From: Reutealis trisperma
Taxonomy: Eukaryota; Streptophyta; Magnoliopsida; Malpighiales; Euphorbiaceae
Direction of reading: 5' to 3'
Assembly (NCBI GenBank): GCA_947687605.1
Contig: CANTUT010000949.1
Span: forward strand, 124,001-188,000
DNA length: 64,000 bases
The translations under genes and the position numbers were made by a program. Below are positions 47,003 through 59,320 of this stretch, in pieces. A model generated the notes under the pieces. The model had not been told where the DNA came from and searched no databases. It worked only from the letters and a program-made list of their open reading frames with translations. Each line of letters begins with the position of its first letter. Position 1 is the stretch's first letter.

Positions 47003-50000
47003 TGTGAGGCTGCGCTTGAGCACCAGTCTGATCTACTGAAAGAGATTGAAATTATAACAACCCACACCTATACTAAGAGTTTTGTGACAATTTACTTGAA
47101 TTTAGAGCTATTATAGTAAAAAGTGTGCTTTTATAAAAATTCATGTATTATGTGATTGATGAGTATGTGGCATGTTAGATTAGTTTTAATATGCATAATA
47201 TGAATTATTAATGTAAGTGATTTATATAAAGTGAATAAGCATAAAATGATTTATTGTAGATAAAGTGAATTTTCATGCACAAAGCGATTTTTAAACATAA
47301 AATAATTTTTATGAGCATTTTTAAAATATTTTTAAATAAATATTTTGGGAGGGGGGGATTTTAATGAAAATAATAAAAAAAATATTTTATTTTTAATTAC
47401 CTATAATCAGTCCATAAATAAAATTAAGAGGCCCAACTCACCAAAACCCAACACACCAAAACACTCATAACGTTGCTCATTAATGGCAAAATTGCTCATT
47501 AAAGCTAAAATTCGGCCAGCCCCTTGGTGACAGCCACCATTATGTTATTCTTCATAATTTTTATAGAAATAATATCTCAAAAATATTCTCTCAACCGAAA
47601 TTCACAATGTACTTTCAAACCTTGTGATTTTATGACCATTTTTGTAAGTTTTTCTATCCTTTCAATTTACTATTTGATTTTTATGAAACTAATCATGAGA
47701 CAGCTATTTTGGGCTATCAATTTACTATTCTTACTATGATTAAATTTGGCCTAGGTGATATTTTGAAGAAGAAATTGATTTTTCTATCGAAAACACAACT
47801 CCTTCTTCGCATATCCACTAAAGGTAAACCCTAAAACTTAAAGTTGGAATTTTCATGCATAAATATATGGGGGGCTTCTGATTTGTGTATTTTTATGTTC
47901 TAAATTCATTTTTGTTGTGTTTAGATGAAAAATATTGATTTAAATCGTATTTCTATATATTACTATAATAATTGGAAAAGTACGAAAAGCAAAAAAATTC
48001 ATGGTTTTCACCCTAAAACCTAAAGTTGAAAAATTTTCATGCATATATTTTACGAGTGGTGCCAATTGGTATATTAAAGCATTCTAAATGATTTTTGACA
48101 TGTTTACATGAAAAATATTGGTTTAAATAATATTTTTGCATATTACTATAATGAACGGAAAATGCGAAAAGTAAGAAAAAATCCATGTTTACCTTGATTG
48201 TATGATTTGGCCTATAGAGGAATTTTGATTCCTATGTCTATAATTTTTGTATGACATATTTCAATAATTATTGGCATGTATACATGAATGAAAAATGATT
48301 TAATTGTATATTGGTTGAAGGATTAACTGTAGACAAGCCTGGAGACAATTTGGCCTACCTAGGGTTTACTAACCTTATTACTATGTTATGATTAATATGT
48401 GTATATAATTAAGTGACAAGTGAAATAGGTCTTATGATGTCTTAATAATGAATTAATGATCTTAAATTGAATATGAGATGGATGGTATGATTTATTCAAA
48501 AGAGATAAGTATGGCCCTTCAAGGTTACTTGTTAAGTTGATATATATGTAAAGTGTTAAGTGTACTAAATTGAATGTTAAATGAAATTAATATTAAGATC
48601 ATGATATATTGTGTTTGACTTTAGAAAATTCATAGTATGAGTTATAATGTGATTTCATGTGAGCCTAAGAAGGCTAAGTGTACAAGACTTAAAAGTCAAC
48701 ATGTTATGTGTAAGTGATGAGTGCACTTCTAAGTGCAACTCTAAGTATATGTGAATGTTCTATATGCATGGGGTAATTATGGAATAGGATAGCAAGATGA
48801 TTAAGCAAATGCTAAGTATTAGATTATAACATCATGTTAGAGCTTGAGGATTATTAGAAGTTCAAGGGCTACAGTAATAGGAGCTAAGGAACCATAAGGT
48901 GAGTAAACATTATGTTCATGTTACAAGTACAAGCTATCATATTATGTAAACCTTTGAGATTATTAAAACCCAACTGCCTTTCTATTCTCTACTATAACTA
49001 TATGACTTCTTTATTAAGTTTGGGTTGCTAAAGGATAATTGGTCTGAAACCATTTTGATTATTCTATGATAAGAAAGAACCTTTATAATTGTTATCTTAC
49101 TTAAATTCTTTCTGGAACCACACTATTATTTATCTTTTGTTTAATAAGTTAAACTACTATTACTATTGTGCTACATGTTATTGCTTTCTTAAGTGTTATT
49201 GTTATAAGTTTGCCATTAATTCTAGCTATGGTACCCATGAACATTTTATACAGAAATCTTCATGCCAATGCGGGTAATCATTGGAACCTATGCATATGGT
49301 CTTAACCTGATGGATAGGGGCATAGTATCCACCTCAACTAGAAGGGGTGGTTCTAGCCGTGGAGCTTGATTACTTTCACTCTTTTCTATATGATAAGAGT
49401 TGGAATTTGGCTTGAGGCCACCTCTCCTCATTGTATGCGAGTGAATTAAGTAGGGTCTTCACTCACGAGTGAATTGAGTAGGGTCTTTACTCATGAATAA
49501 TAACTGTGATTTTTGTGAACCTTATTAAATTGCAAACTATGAGTCATGAATTACAAATCATGATCTATGAGTTATAAGCTATGATTCCTTTTTAAGGGAT
49601 ATGTGTTATTGTATAAGTTATATTGTTTACTCATTGAGATCATCTATGTCACCCCTTTTCTCTGTATGGTTCTAGGTGAGCATTATAGGGAGGTAAGGCA
49701 TTGGCTCAAGCAATCTACTTCGCTTGGGGGATTTCCTTGTCTAAGTTTATTATCATACTGTGATATGAAGAGTCACTTTTAGATGGTTTGGGAGTCCTTG
49801 TAGGAGAGTTTATTTTGGAATATTATTCATTTGATAATTTATTTGGAGTCTTAAATGTTATTTCCTTAGGGATTGGGTTTAAAGTATATTTAACTATTCT
49901 TCCACAACTTAAGGTTTTTCTTATAAATGGTTTAATTAAGTTAATACATGAGGTTTAGGTACAATCCTAGGTATTATTTATATGTATTTGAATGGGTTCT

Positions 50001-52055
50001 ATGTGCATGGGTGACCTTATGTCTTTTCATGTTCTAGGACTATCATATTTCCAAAATTGGGATGTGATAGAAATACTTATTTGGGTTTGAGCTCACTATG
50101 GAATCCTTAAGTTTAGATTAGTTGATTTTGAAAAGATATTAGAGTCGCCACCTTAATTTTATTTTTATTTGGAAAAAATTTAAAGGAAAAAGTCAATTAA
50201 ATTATTCCAATTTTATCCCAATAAAAAAGTGCATTAGTCCTCTATTACTAAAGAGGATTCGGGGACTAGATTTTTTAGCTTATTTAGAAAATGATTAGTT
50301 TGTCAAATTTAATAGAAAATGACTAAAATTGATTTCATAAAAAACTTATATAATGCATGAATATTAATAAGGATGATGTGTGAGTAATAATACTCGTGCA
50401 AGGCATGACAATTATAAAGTAATAAATAAAATAAGCAATAATATTCATGCAATGCATTACAAGTATAAAGCAATAAACAAAATAAGTTCTACTTAAGAAT
50501 GATTATAAACCAAAATGGATTAAAAACAAACAAACAAGAGAATCTTTTCTTTAGCCCTTATAGGTACTAAGAAAAGCACACATTCCTCAACTAATTGCAA
50601 GAATTCACAAATCAGAAAGAGATTAGCGATAAAGAAACAACACAATTATATATATATAAAAATAGAAATAATCTCATTAAAGAAAGATGAAGGAAAAGGG
50701 AAAAAATATTGTAAAGTTGATCCAAAATGATTAAAATTGATTTCAAGAAAGATTTATGTAATGCATGAATAGTAATAAGGATGATGTGTAAGCAATAATA
50801 TTTGTACAATGCATGACAATTATAAAGCAATAAACAAAATAAGATCTACTTAAGACTTATTACAAACCAAAATGGACTAAAAATAAATAAATGAGAGGAT
50901 CTTTTCTCTAACCCTTATGGGTACTAAAAAAGCACATATCCCTTAACTAATTGTAAGAATTCACAAATCAGAAAGAGATTAGTGCGAAAGAAATAACATA
51001 ATTATACATTAAAAATAGAAATAATCTCATTAAAGAAAGATGAAGGAAAAGGGAAAATTATTTTTAAAAATATTTTAGAGTTGATGCCTAAAATACTGGT
51101 AAGCCTGCATATCTCTTTGAATAAAAATCAAACCCCACGCAGTTCTTCCTTCTTACTAGGGAGGGGTTTGGAAAAGGTTAATTTGATTTGTTAATTTAGT
51201 TTAGATTTAAAATTAACAACATTAAATCTCTTCAGTTTCAGACCTAAGGGACAAAATTCTAGATCTAATTTAAGAAATCTCAAAAAAAAAAAAAAAAAAA
51301 AAAGAAACTATACCTTAGTTTTGCGTATTCTTTATATGAATGGGGTAGGTCTTGCACTAGATCTAAGCTCTATCTTTGATTGGAGTCTCACAAGATGAAT
51401 CTTGCACGGAAAGAGTTACATAAAAATAAAAATAAATATTTTAAATTAGATTTGAAGATAATTTTAGTAGAGATTAATTAAAGAAAAGAGATTTTTGGTT
51501 TTGACAATTGACAAAATTTTTGACTTAAAACTGACAAAAATTGGGAATTTTATATTGAAACTATGTCTCAAATGACAGGGAGAGGACTTGTATTTATAGG
51601 AGAAAATATGAGAGGAAGTTAACACATAATCAGAGGACCTGCCAGCATCAGCTGTGCGTCAGCTAGGGAGGCAGCACCATTATGGTGCCAATATGGTGGG
51701 CGGCACACGCCGGCACACTTTGGGTACCGCTCTATGTAGTGGCATGCTTTAGGTGCTGCCCAGTTAGATGGCACAAAAGTGATGCTGCCTAGCCTTTATC
51801 TGTATCTAGATTTTGATTTGACCCGTTTGACTTGTTTTGGCCCATTTCTGATGCGATTTGAGCCCAGTTTGACTTTATGGGTTTGCAATCGATTGCAAAC
51901 TTGAGGAAATCTATTTTTGCAATGGGGTACTACCACCTTGATCTTTGCCTACTAACTGGCTAGCGGGATTGCCGTACTTACTTTTTATAGCTCATTAATC
52001 TTAATTGGTATCAAGCTGCGGCCGAATCATAAGGGTGCAAAATTAAAGGTTTATA
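47003..52055 (-). repeat. Family A element A1: 3' LTR, split by a family C solo LTR
   Basis: Begins TGTGAGGCTGCGC on + and ends GGTTTATA (from GGTTCACA) at 52055. The first 50 bp are separated from the rest by the family C insertion (47053-50069). The LTR remainder (50075-52055) has a tandem duplication of about 400 bp (50335-50710 and 50745-51060), the GC-rich block at about 51640-51790, and a minus-strand TATAAATA near 51590. It is the 3' LTR because the polypurine tract adjoins its right side. Left flank ATAGC (46998-47002) is the candidate target duplication; its partner is outside the window. Confidence 0.82.
47053..50069. repeat. Family C solo LTR-like element, 3017 bp, GAAAT target duplication
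   Basis: Inserted in the A1 3' LTR. Flanks GAAAT at 47048-47052 and GAAAT at 50070-50074 are identical. Ends are TATAACAACCC and GGGATGTGATA, which look like TGT...ACA ends changed to TAT...ATA. It has no coding frame. An inverted partial copy lies at 62430-64000: both share CATGCCAATGCGGGTAATCA, the phrase TGGATAGGGGCATAGTATCC (diverged in copy 2), and GTTTACTCATTGAGATCATC. Length and absence of genes suggest a long LTR of a gypsy element; retrotransposon lineage not determinable. Confidence 0.75.
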
Positions 52056-52334
52056 GTTGCCCCCTCATCAAAATCAACTTTAAGCAAAAGATGATTCTGA
52101 TGATAGTGAACCTAGGGATGACTGATGGGAAAGGAACCAAAGGGATGTCTAAGATAGAGTTTGGACATATTTGGGTGAAAGGCATGGTTGAATTTTAAAG
52201 GTAAAGGATAGGTGAAAAAAGGAACCATAGGCATGTTTAGGTGATTGTTACTAAATATTTATGGGTGAAAATGGTGGATTTTGAATAAAAGAGGCAAAAA
52301 AAGGAACCACAATGATGCATAGGTGATCGTTACT

Positions 52335-52650
52335 AGACATTTATAGGTGAAGTGATCCTAAGGCTATCCTAGGATGGTCTGATAAGTTTTGAAAGAGAAA
52401 CCTAATCCTATGTTAGGTTGATGATCCTAAGGCTATCCTAGGATAGTCTGAAAAATTTTGAAAGATAAACCTAACCCTATGTTAGGTTGATGATCCTAAG
52501 GCTATCATAGGATGGTCTGAAAAGTTCTGAAAGAGAAACCTAACCCTATGTTAAGTTAATGCTCTAAAGGCTATCTTAGGATGGTTTGAAAAGTTTGAAA
52601 GAGAAAATTAACATTATATTAGGTTAATGATCCTAAGGTTGTCTTAAGAT
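52335..52650. repeat. Minisatellite in A1, five units of about 62-66 bp
   Basis: Units contain GATCCTAAGGCTATCCTAGG, ATGGTCTGA-AAGTT-TGAAA and GAGAAACCTAACCCTATGTTA. Units one to three are close; the later ones are more diverged. It lies in the sector between the expected pol and 3' LTR, where element A2 has other minisatellites. Confidence 0.85.
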
Positions 52651-53924
52651 GGATCTGATGCTGGTGGTTCCAATCTTGGTTCTGGAATTTGGATTGATGA
52701 TTTGTTGGATTGATGGTCCGATTTGCTTCAGGAATTTGGATTAATGTTCATTCTTGATTTGAACTAATGATTCACCTTGCTTCAATCATTTGGATTGATG
52801 ATCCTTCTTCACTTAGATTAGTGATTCGTCCTGCTTTGTGAATTTTGATATGATAATTTATCTTAATTTAAGAGTTCGTTTAATGTAAAATGCATATGAT
52901 TATATAATGATTGGATACTTTAAACCTATAAAGGGTCACTTTTGTAGGAAAATGCTGAGTTTTTAAGAGAAAGTTGCCCCCATTTTAGAAAGAAGAATAT
53001 TTAGAAGGGAGGTGCCCTCACTTTAGAATAATAAAAGAAAGCAGTTAAGTCATTTTGTTTGGATAGACTAGCCTAGGAATGGTAGGATCACACTTGATTT
53101 AGATTGAGTATGAGGATAATTAAAGGGTCGATTAAAGATTATTGGTCCAACTTTAGAAGAGGAAAAGATCAAACTAGTCAACTTGAAAGGCTTAGTCAGG
53201 CATATCCTTTTGATTTGGGACTAGATTGAATGGCTAGCTTAGGGTCATATCAAGTATAAGGCTGCTTGCTTAATGGCTATTAGTTCAACCTAAGAAGAAG
53301 TCACTTTGGAAGATTAGGCCAAGTATGGCTGAAAGAGGTTGGGCTAGGTTTAAGTGGGTTTACCTTTGAAAAAGGTTTGGTTTAAGGCTAAATTAGAAAG
53401 CCTTATCAAGGAGGTCAAGTCCTTGAAGATGATTAGGTTGAAAGGTTAGGTTAGGTATAGTTTTGGGGAAGGTCAGTTTCTCAGGCTTGTCTTCAGATAA
53501 GTTCATACGAAAGTCTTTGATTAGGTTTGGCAATTGGCTTAATCAATTATGGCCTTTGTAGAGAATCAATTTGGAAGCTTGGTCTAGTTAGGCTCTAGGG
53601 AAGATTGTTTAAAATAAGTGGACCATCTTGGAAGGCTAGGTCAAGGTTTGGCCTTAGCTAGGGTCATTTAAAAGCTCAGCCTAGTTTGGCTATATAAGAG
53701 GTTAGATTAGAGGCTTAGTTAGGTTATGGCCCTTAGAGAGTTCATTTGGAAGGTTTGGTTAGATTTTGCCATAAAACTATGTCAGAGAGATCATGTTAAA
53801 GTGCTAGACTTTATAAGAGATTGAACTAAGAGGCTAAGTCTTGCTTAGAGGAAAGGCCAAGCTAGGAAATCAATTTGGATGGCTCAATCATATTTAGCCT
53901 TAAAAGAGATCAAGGGCTTTATAA

Positions 53925-54185
53925 ATGAAGGCCTTTTAGGAGTGGGCTTTATGGTGAAGGCTTTTTGGTATAGGTTTCATGGTGAAGGCTTCTTCATTAG
54001 GGCTTCATGGTGAAGGCTTCTTGGTTTGGGCTTCATGGTGAAGGCTTATTGGTTTGGGCTTTCTAGTGAAGGGTTCTAGGTTTAGGCTTCTTGATGAGGG
54101 CTTCATGTTAAAGGCTTTTTGACTTGGGCTTCATGATAAAGGCTTCTCAGCTTGGGCTTTATGATAAAGACTTTTAGGTGTCGAG
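53925..54185. repeat. Minisatellite in A1, about 8-9 units of roughly 30 bp
   Basis: Repeating TTGGGCTTCATGGTGAAGGC followed by TTCTTGG. It begins at about 53930 with TTATAAATGAAGGCC and fades at 54185. No coding content. Confidence 0.85.
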
Positions 54186-55557
54186 GATAGTTCATTAGCT
54201 TGAGTTTTTCTACAAGGATGCTTTGGACCTCTTTTTAAAGATGGTAAGCTTTATCTCAAGTATAGTGCTAAAGGTTTTGGTCACAAGGACACTGCAGGCT
54301 AATGGATAAGGGTTTCCTTTTTGACATGGTTGCATCAATCTAAGAGGATTAAGCTGAGAATGGTTTACAGCCCTATTGATCTTAAGGATTATGTGTTTTT
54401 CCAAGGAAGTTTGACCTTTTAAGGATAATGAGATGTTTGCCAAAAAGGCATGGGATAGGCTTTGACTAGTTTAGGCCCATTTTAATCAATTTGAGGATTA
54501 TGACTTGACTTTGGTTTTGTCAAGGAAATTGAATTCGATGATGATAAGTCTTAAGAGACTTGAGATTTTTAATTTTGCCTATGATGAGATTTTATCAAGG
54601 AAAGGGCAGTATAAGGCTTGAGCTTTGAAAAGATGGTATGATTTTCCAATGAGGCTTGGGATGACATTCAAGGTAGGTTGGAACTTTTGAAAAGGATTAG
54701 AGAGATTGTAGGATTTTACTTTTTGTAGCATGATTTATGGAAAAGAGCAAGTCAAGCTATCTTGCTGTTTGAAATTGAAGGGACACTTGGAATGATATGT
54801 TATTGGTTTAAAGTTAGATGACACACTAACTAAAGGGAAATGCCCTAAAGAGTGGCTAAAGGACTACTGAGAAGAGATAAATTAGGGATCATGCTCCTAA
54901 TGAGAGATTGGAATGTGATGGTGGGAAATGTGAGGACCTAGGAAGACATGCCCCCATTGTAGGATAAGGGCATAGAAGATAGCATATCTTTGGAGAATGA
55001 GCCTTTAGCATATCTTTGGAGAATGAGCCTCTAGTGAGGAAGGATGACTTTAAAGACATGAGTTGAGATGGATTAATTGAAGATGATTTGATGACTTAAT
55101 GATGTGCCTTTGGGCACGATGGAAGATAACATTGATGAACTAGGATGAGCTTTCTATTTCTCTTTTTCTCCTTCTTAGCTCTAACTTCTGCCTAACCCGC
55201 CCTTTTGGATTTTCAACTTAATGAGCTTGAATAAATGAAATTTAGTGTGGAAAACATTCCACCATGATTTAGGGGTAGCTGCTTTTCTTTATGTTGAGGG
55301 GTTTGACCTTTGAATTCTAGGTTTAATGAAGGCCTCCTTTGAAGTTGTTGCCCCTTATTGAGGTACATCATTTAAGTACTTAAAGTGCAATGAGAAATTA
55401 CACTGAATTGCTTTTTATACTTCAATTATTTGATGAGAGGTCCATTACTTGACTTTCTTTTATTAGGAGCCAGTGAAGTGATTATTGATTTATAAGAACT
55501 AGGCACCTCAAATTCTAATCTATACTAATTATGGTGGATTTAATTGATTGTTCATTC

Positions 55558-55640
55558 ATCTCTCTCTCTCTCTCTTTTTCTTTTTCTCTCTCTTTTCTCT
55601 TTTTTATTTTTTTCTTCATTTTTTTCTCTCTTTTTTAAGC
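55558..55640. repeat. (TC)n and T-rich pyrimidine tract
   Basis: TCTCTCTCTCTC followed by T-rich pyrimidine runs; on the minus (element) strand it is a purine tract downstream of gag. Confidence 0.85.
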
Positions 55641-56149
55641 TCATCCAAATCAAATTAAATTAAGGAAGAAAACATAGATGTATTATTATAAAGGAAATTT
55701 TAATATAAGATAATGAAAAGGGATTAATATGATCAATAAAAATTTCTGAAAAGTAAAAAATAAAAAGATAGACTTAGACTTAGACTCAGACTTTGAGATT
55801 TGGACTTAGACTCAAACTTAGATTTGGAATTCAACCTCAGAGAGGTCAAATTAGTTATGCTTGAACTCTTTTATGTTATGCCACTCAGGGCTGAGTGAAG
55901 ATCTTAGGTTTTGCTTTAGAGGGGATGATGTCACCACTATTAATCAGATCTTAGATTCTATGTTTCAAAGCTTTGAATGCATCAATTTTGTGCTCTGCTC
56001 ATTGATGATATTCATAATACTCATTGGAGTGGTAGTTTTTTTGATAAGGGATTAGGAAGGACTCTTGGTTCCAGTAATTTCACCATTTTTGCTTCCAAAG
56101 CCTTCTTGTAAACCACTGCTAATGGTACTCTTAAGTCTATGAAAGTCCT

Positions 56150-56730
56150 TTACTATAATCTCAAGGGTTGCCTACTGGTTACGACAACTACCTTTATACT
56201 CTCCAACTTTACATCAATAAGAGGAGTGTAGGTGTCCATATCCTTTCATTCGATAGAGGCGAGGGGAGTGTAAGTATTGCTCTTCTTACACCTTTTTCCA
56301 TTGTAGGGGTTTGCTCTAGTGCATTGACATTGTGCTTCAGAGGTCTTTTGATAATGGAAGAGGTAGGGTTTTCTTTGCCTTAAAAAGGATTCAAAGAAGA
56401 GGCAAGGTTAGTATCTAAGGCTGATGGCATAGCTGAGACTAAAATGGCATTGGTGTATGAAATTGATGATGTGAAATTATGAGTCATGTCAATGGTAGGT
56501 GCAACATTAATGGGCTTAACTTGCTTCAGCATTCCTCTTACTTCATCGATGATGAGTTGGTATTGGAGACTCAAAGTATTAGTGAAAGCAGTAGTAAGAT
56601 GGACTAGGGTATTATTAAAATTGGATTATTGGCTAGCTAAAGCCTGGTTGAAATTAGCATCTTGGGTAGAGATAAGAATAGCTTGAAGGTTCTTTTCTTG
56701 CCTCTTGAGTAGGTTAGTTAGGGCTTCCAT
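56150..56730 (-). pseudogene. Gag-like frame of element A1
   Basis: From the ATG at 56730 the minus strand reads MEALTNLLKRQEKNLQAILI, then QDANFNQALASQ, stop (TAA), then TLVHLTTAFTNTLSLQYQ and the open stretch to 56380 (QLIIDEVRGMLKQVKPINVA), stop, and further readable sequence to about 56150. The amphipathic, Gln/Leu-rich start and its position about 1.29 kb inside the 5' LTR fit a gypsy gag N-terminus. No zinc knuckle, protease or RT follows. The identification rests on position and composition, not on a recognised domain. Confidence 0.45.
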
Positions 56731-57997
56731 GTCAACCAGGCATCCCCTTGGTATTTTGAAAACCAAATCAAAGGACAAGGTAAGTGCTTAAGAAATAAGC
56801 AAGAATATAGGCATGTAAACTTTGAGGGAAAAAGATTTCCTTTGATGTTATAAGCTAACTACATTTGGGCTTTTGATGATTTCCTAAAGTTGCATAGGTC
56901 AAGGGCTCAGGCTTTACGTATAGTGTTGAACCAAAGGTGTTAGACTTAGGGTGATGTGTTGGACCAAAGGTATTGGGCTTAAGGTAGTGTTTTAGGTTTT
57001 GATGATTTGGGAATAGGCTATAGGCATTTGTAGATATGAGGGTAACGGGTTGGTTTTGAAGGTAATGGACTAAGGATGTTAGGCTTATAGGTAATAGGTA
57101 TGATTTTGAATAAAGGGTAGGATCAAGGTATTAGGGACCTATAGTGTCTAGATTCTTAGATAAAGATGAAAGGTGTGGATCTTATGGTTAGGTAGCAGAA
57201 TTTAAATAAGAGGACTCGAGTTTTCAAGGCTAGGTAACGGCAATGGCATTATGGGTTTAAGGTTTAAGTTCATGTCCAAGGGGTGGGCTCGAGATGTGAG
57301 GTTCGAGTGTTTAGTATTTAGGATAAGGCTAGGGTGAGGTGCTTTCAGGTTAAAGGCTAGGTGATGGCATTTAGGGTTAAAGGTCAGGGTAAAGTGTTTA
57401 AGGTGTGTGGATAAGGTGATAGTGTTTAGGATAAAGGCTTAGGGTTATGGGGTATACGTGAGAATGTTTATGAGGGAGGTGTTTGAATGGAGGTAAGAAT
57501 GTTTGACCCTTCTTCGGTTCAAGGTTCAATCTAGACTTGAGATGAATACATGTTTTATCATACAATATAGGTCCATGGTATGCATAGGAAAAACATTTTC
57601 TGAGAATGCAAGGATACAAGGTTTTCATAATGGTATATACAACCTATGATTAAGATCTAGGTTCATTATATGAAAAGGGTAAGGGTGGCTTATATAGGTC
57701 TGTCATACTAGAGCAGCAATATACCAAACCACATGTAAGTCAAGGAACCTTGCATAGGTCCAATATTATGTGTTTACTCATTACACATTCGAAACCATCA
57801 AAGAATTTGTCATAGGGTGGATGATTTCATTATTAGCGAATAGCCCGAAGGAGGGTTACCCACTTGATGCTACTCACTATCTATTTGTTTTCATAGAACT
57901 AGGTTTGTAAGTAAAGAGCCTATGAAAGTGATGCATGAAAGCCATTTGCATATTAAAAGTGCCAAACTTTGATTTGTAACTAATTTTTAGTCCTCTT

Positions 57998-58014
57998 ATT
58001 TCTTTTAGTCACCA
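57998..58014 (-). other. Possible family A primer-binding site
   Basis: On the minus strand, two bases after the LTR end (CTCACA), the sequence reads TGGTGACTAAAAGAAAT. TGG followed by (C/T)GACT is a plausible tRNA 3'-end complement (TGGCGACT-type sites occur in plant gypsy elements), but the match beyond eight bases is poor. Confidence 0.35.
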
Positions 58015-58016
58015 GT

Positions 58017-59320
58017 TGTGAGACCTCACTCGACCACCGGTCCGATTCGCTGAAAGGGATTGAAATGCTCATTTAGGTTTGAACTCACGATAAAACCCTT
58101 AGGTTCAGATTGGTTGATTTTGAAAAGATATAAAAGTCACTGCCTTAATTTTATTTTTATTTAGGAAAAAGTTAAGGTAAAAACCTAATTTAATTACTAT
58201 AATTTTATCCCAATAGAAAAAAGTGCACTAGTCCTCGATTATCAAAGAGGATTCAGGGACTAGGTTTTTTGGCTTATTTAGAAAAATATTAGTTTGGTAA
58301 ATTTCATACAAAATAACTAGAATTGCTTTCATGAACAATTTATATAAAACATGGATAATAATAATGATGATGTGTGAGCAATAATATTCGTGCAATGCAT
58401 GACAGTTATAAAGTAATAAACAAAATAAAATCTACTTAAGAATTATTACAAACCAAAATAGATTAAAAATAAATAAATGAAAGGTTCTTTTCTCTAGCCC
58501 TTATGGTACTAAGAAAAGCACACATTCCTCAACTAATTGCAAGAATTCACAAATTAGAAAGAGATTAGCACGAAAGAAGCAACACAATTATACATAAAAA
58601 AAAATAGAAATAATCTCATTAAAGAAAGATGATGGGAAAGGAAAAATTATTTTTGAAAATATTTTGGAGTTGATACCTAAACTGGCAGGCTGGCCATCCC
58701 TTTGAATGGGAATCAAGCCCCATATAGTTCTTCCTTCCTATGAAGGAGAGGTTTTGGAAAAGGTTAGTTTAATTTGTTAATTTAGTTTAGATTTAAAATT
58801 AATAACTTTAGATATTTTTAGTTTTAGACCTAAGGAAAGATATAAGAGAGAGAATTTTAGATTTAATTTAAGAAATCTCAAAAAAAAAAAAAAAGAAATT
58901 ATACCTTAGTTTTACACTTTTTTCATACGAACGGGGCAAGTCTTGCACTAGATCTAAGCTCCACCTTGGATTGGGGGTCTCACAAGATGAACCTTGCATA
59001 GAAAGAGTTAAATAAAAAAAACAAAGATAACAATTGAAAAGAAAAATTAAAATTTGAAATTAGATTTGAAAATAATTTTAATATAGATTAATTAAAGAAA
59101 AGAGATTTTTGGTTTTGAAAATTGACAAAATTTTTGTCTTAAAATTGATAGAAATTAGGGATTTTTGTATCTGAAACTGTGTCTCAAATGATTGGAAGTG
59201 GACTTGTATTTATAGGGGGGAAATATGAGAGGAAGTTAGGAAATAATCAAAGGACTTGCTAGCACTGGCGGCGCCGGTTAGGGAGGGGGCGCCATTATCT
59301 TGTTGGCACCATTAGCGTGC
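58017..59320 (-). repeat. A1 5' LTR, interrupted by element A2
   Basis: Begins TGTGAGACCTCAC on + and follows the 50075-52055 LTR closely (shared phrases AAGAATTATTACAAACCAAAAT, CAACTAATTGCAAGAATTCA) to the GC-rich block, where it stops at 59320. There A2 begins. The missing end should lie beyond A2, outside the window. CGTGC (59316-59320) is the candidate target duplication of A2. Confidence 0.8.

Larger units (their letters stand above)
52056..58016 (-). mobile_element. Interior of family A element A1, largely non-coding
   Basis: Lies between the A1 3' LTR (left) and 5' LTR (right), on the minus strand. Polypurine tract GATGAGGGGGCAAC adjoins the left LTR (52069-52056). The sequence next to the right LTR reads ACTGGTGACTAAAAG on the minus strand, a possible primer-binding site. 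The only protein-like part is a gag-like frame at 56730-56150. About 4 kb (52056-56100) is repetitive and shows no pol, no PMD gene and no DUF7745-like gene. It is best described as a large non-autonomous derivative, though extreme decay is an alternative. Confidence 0.6.
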
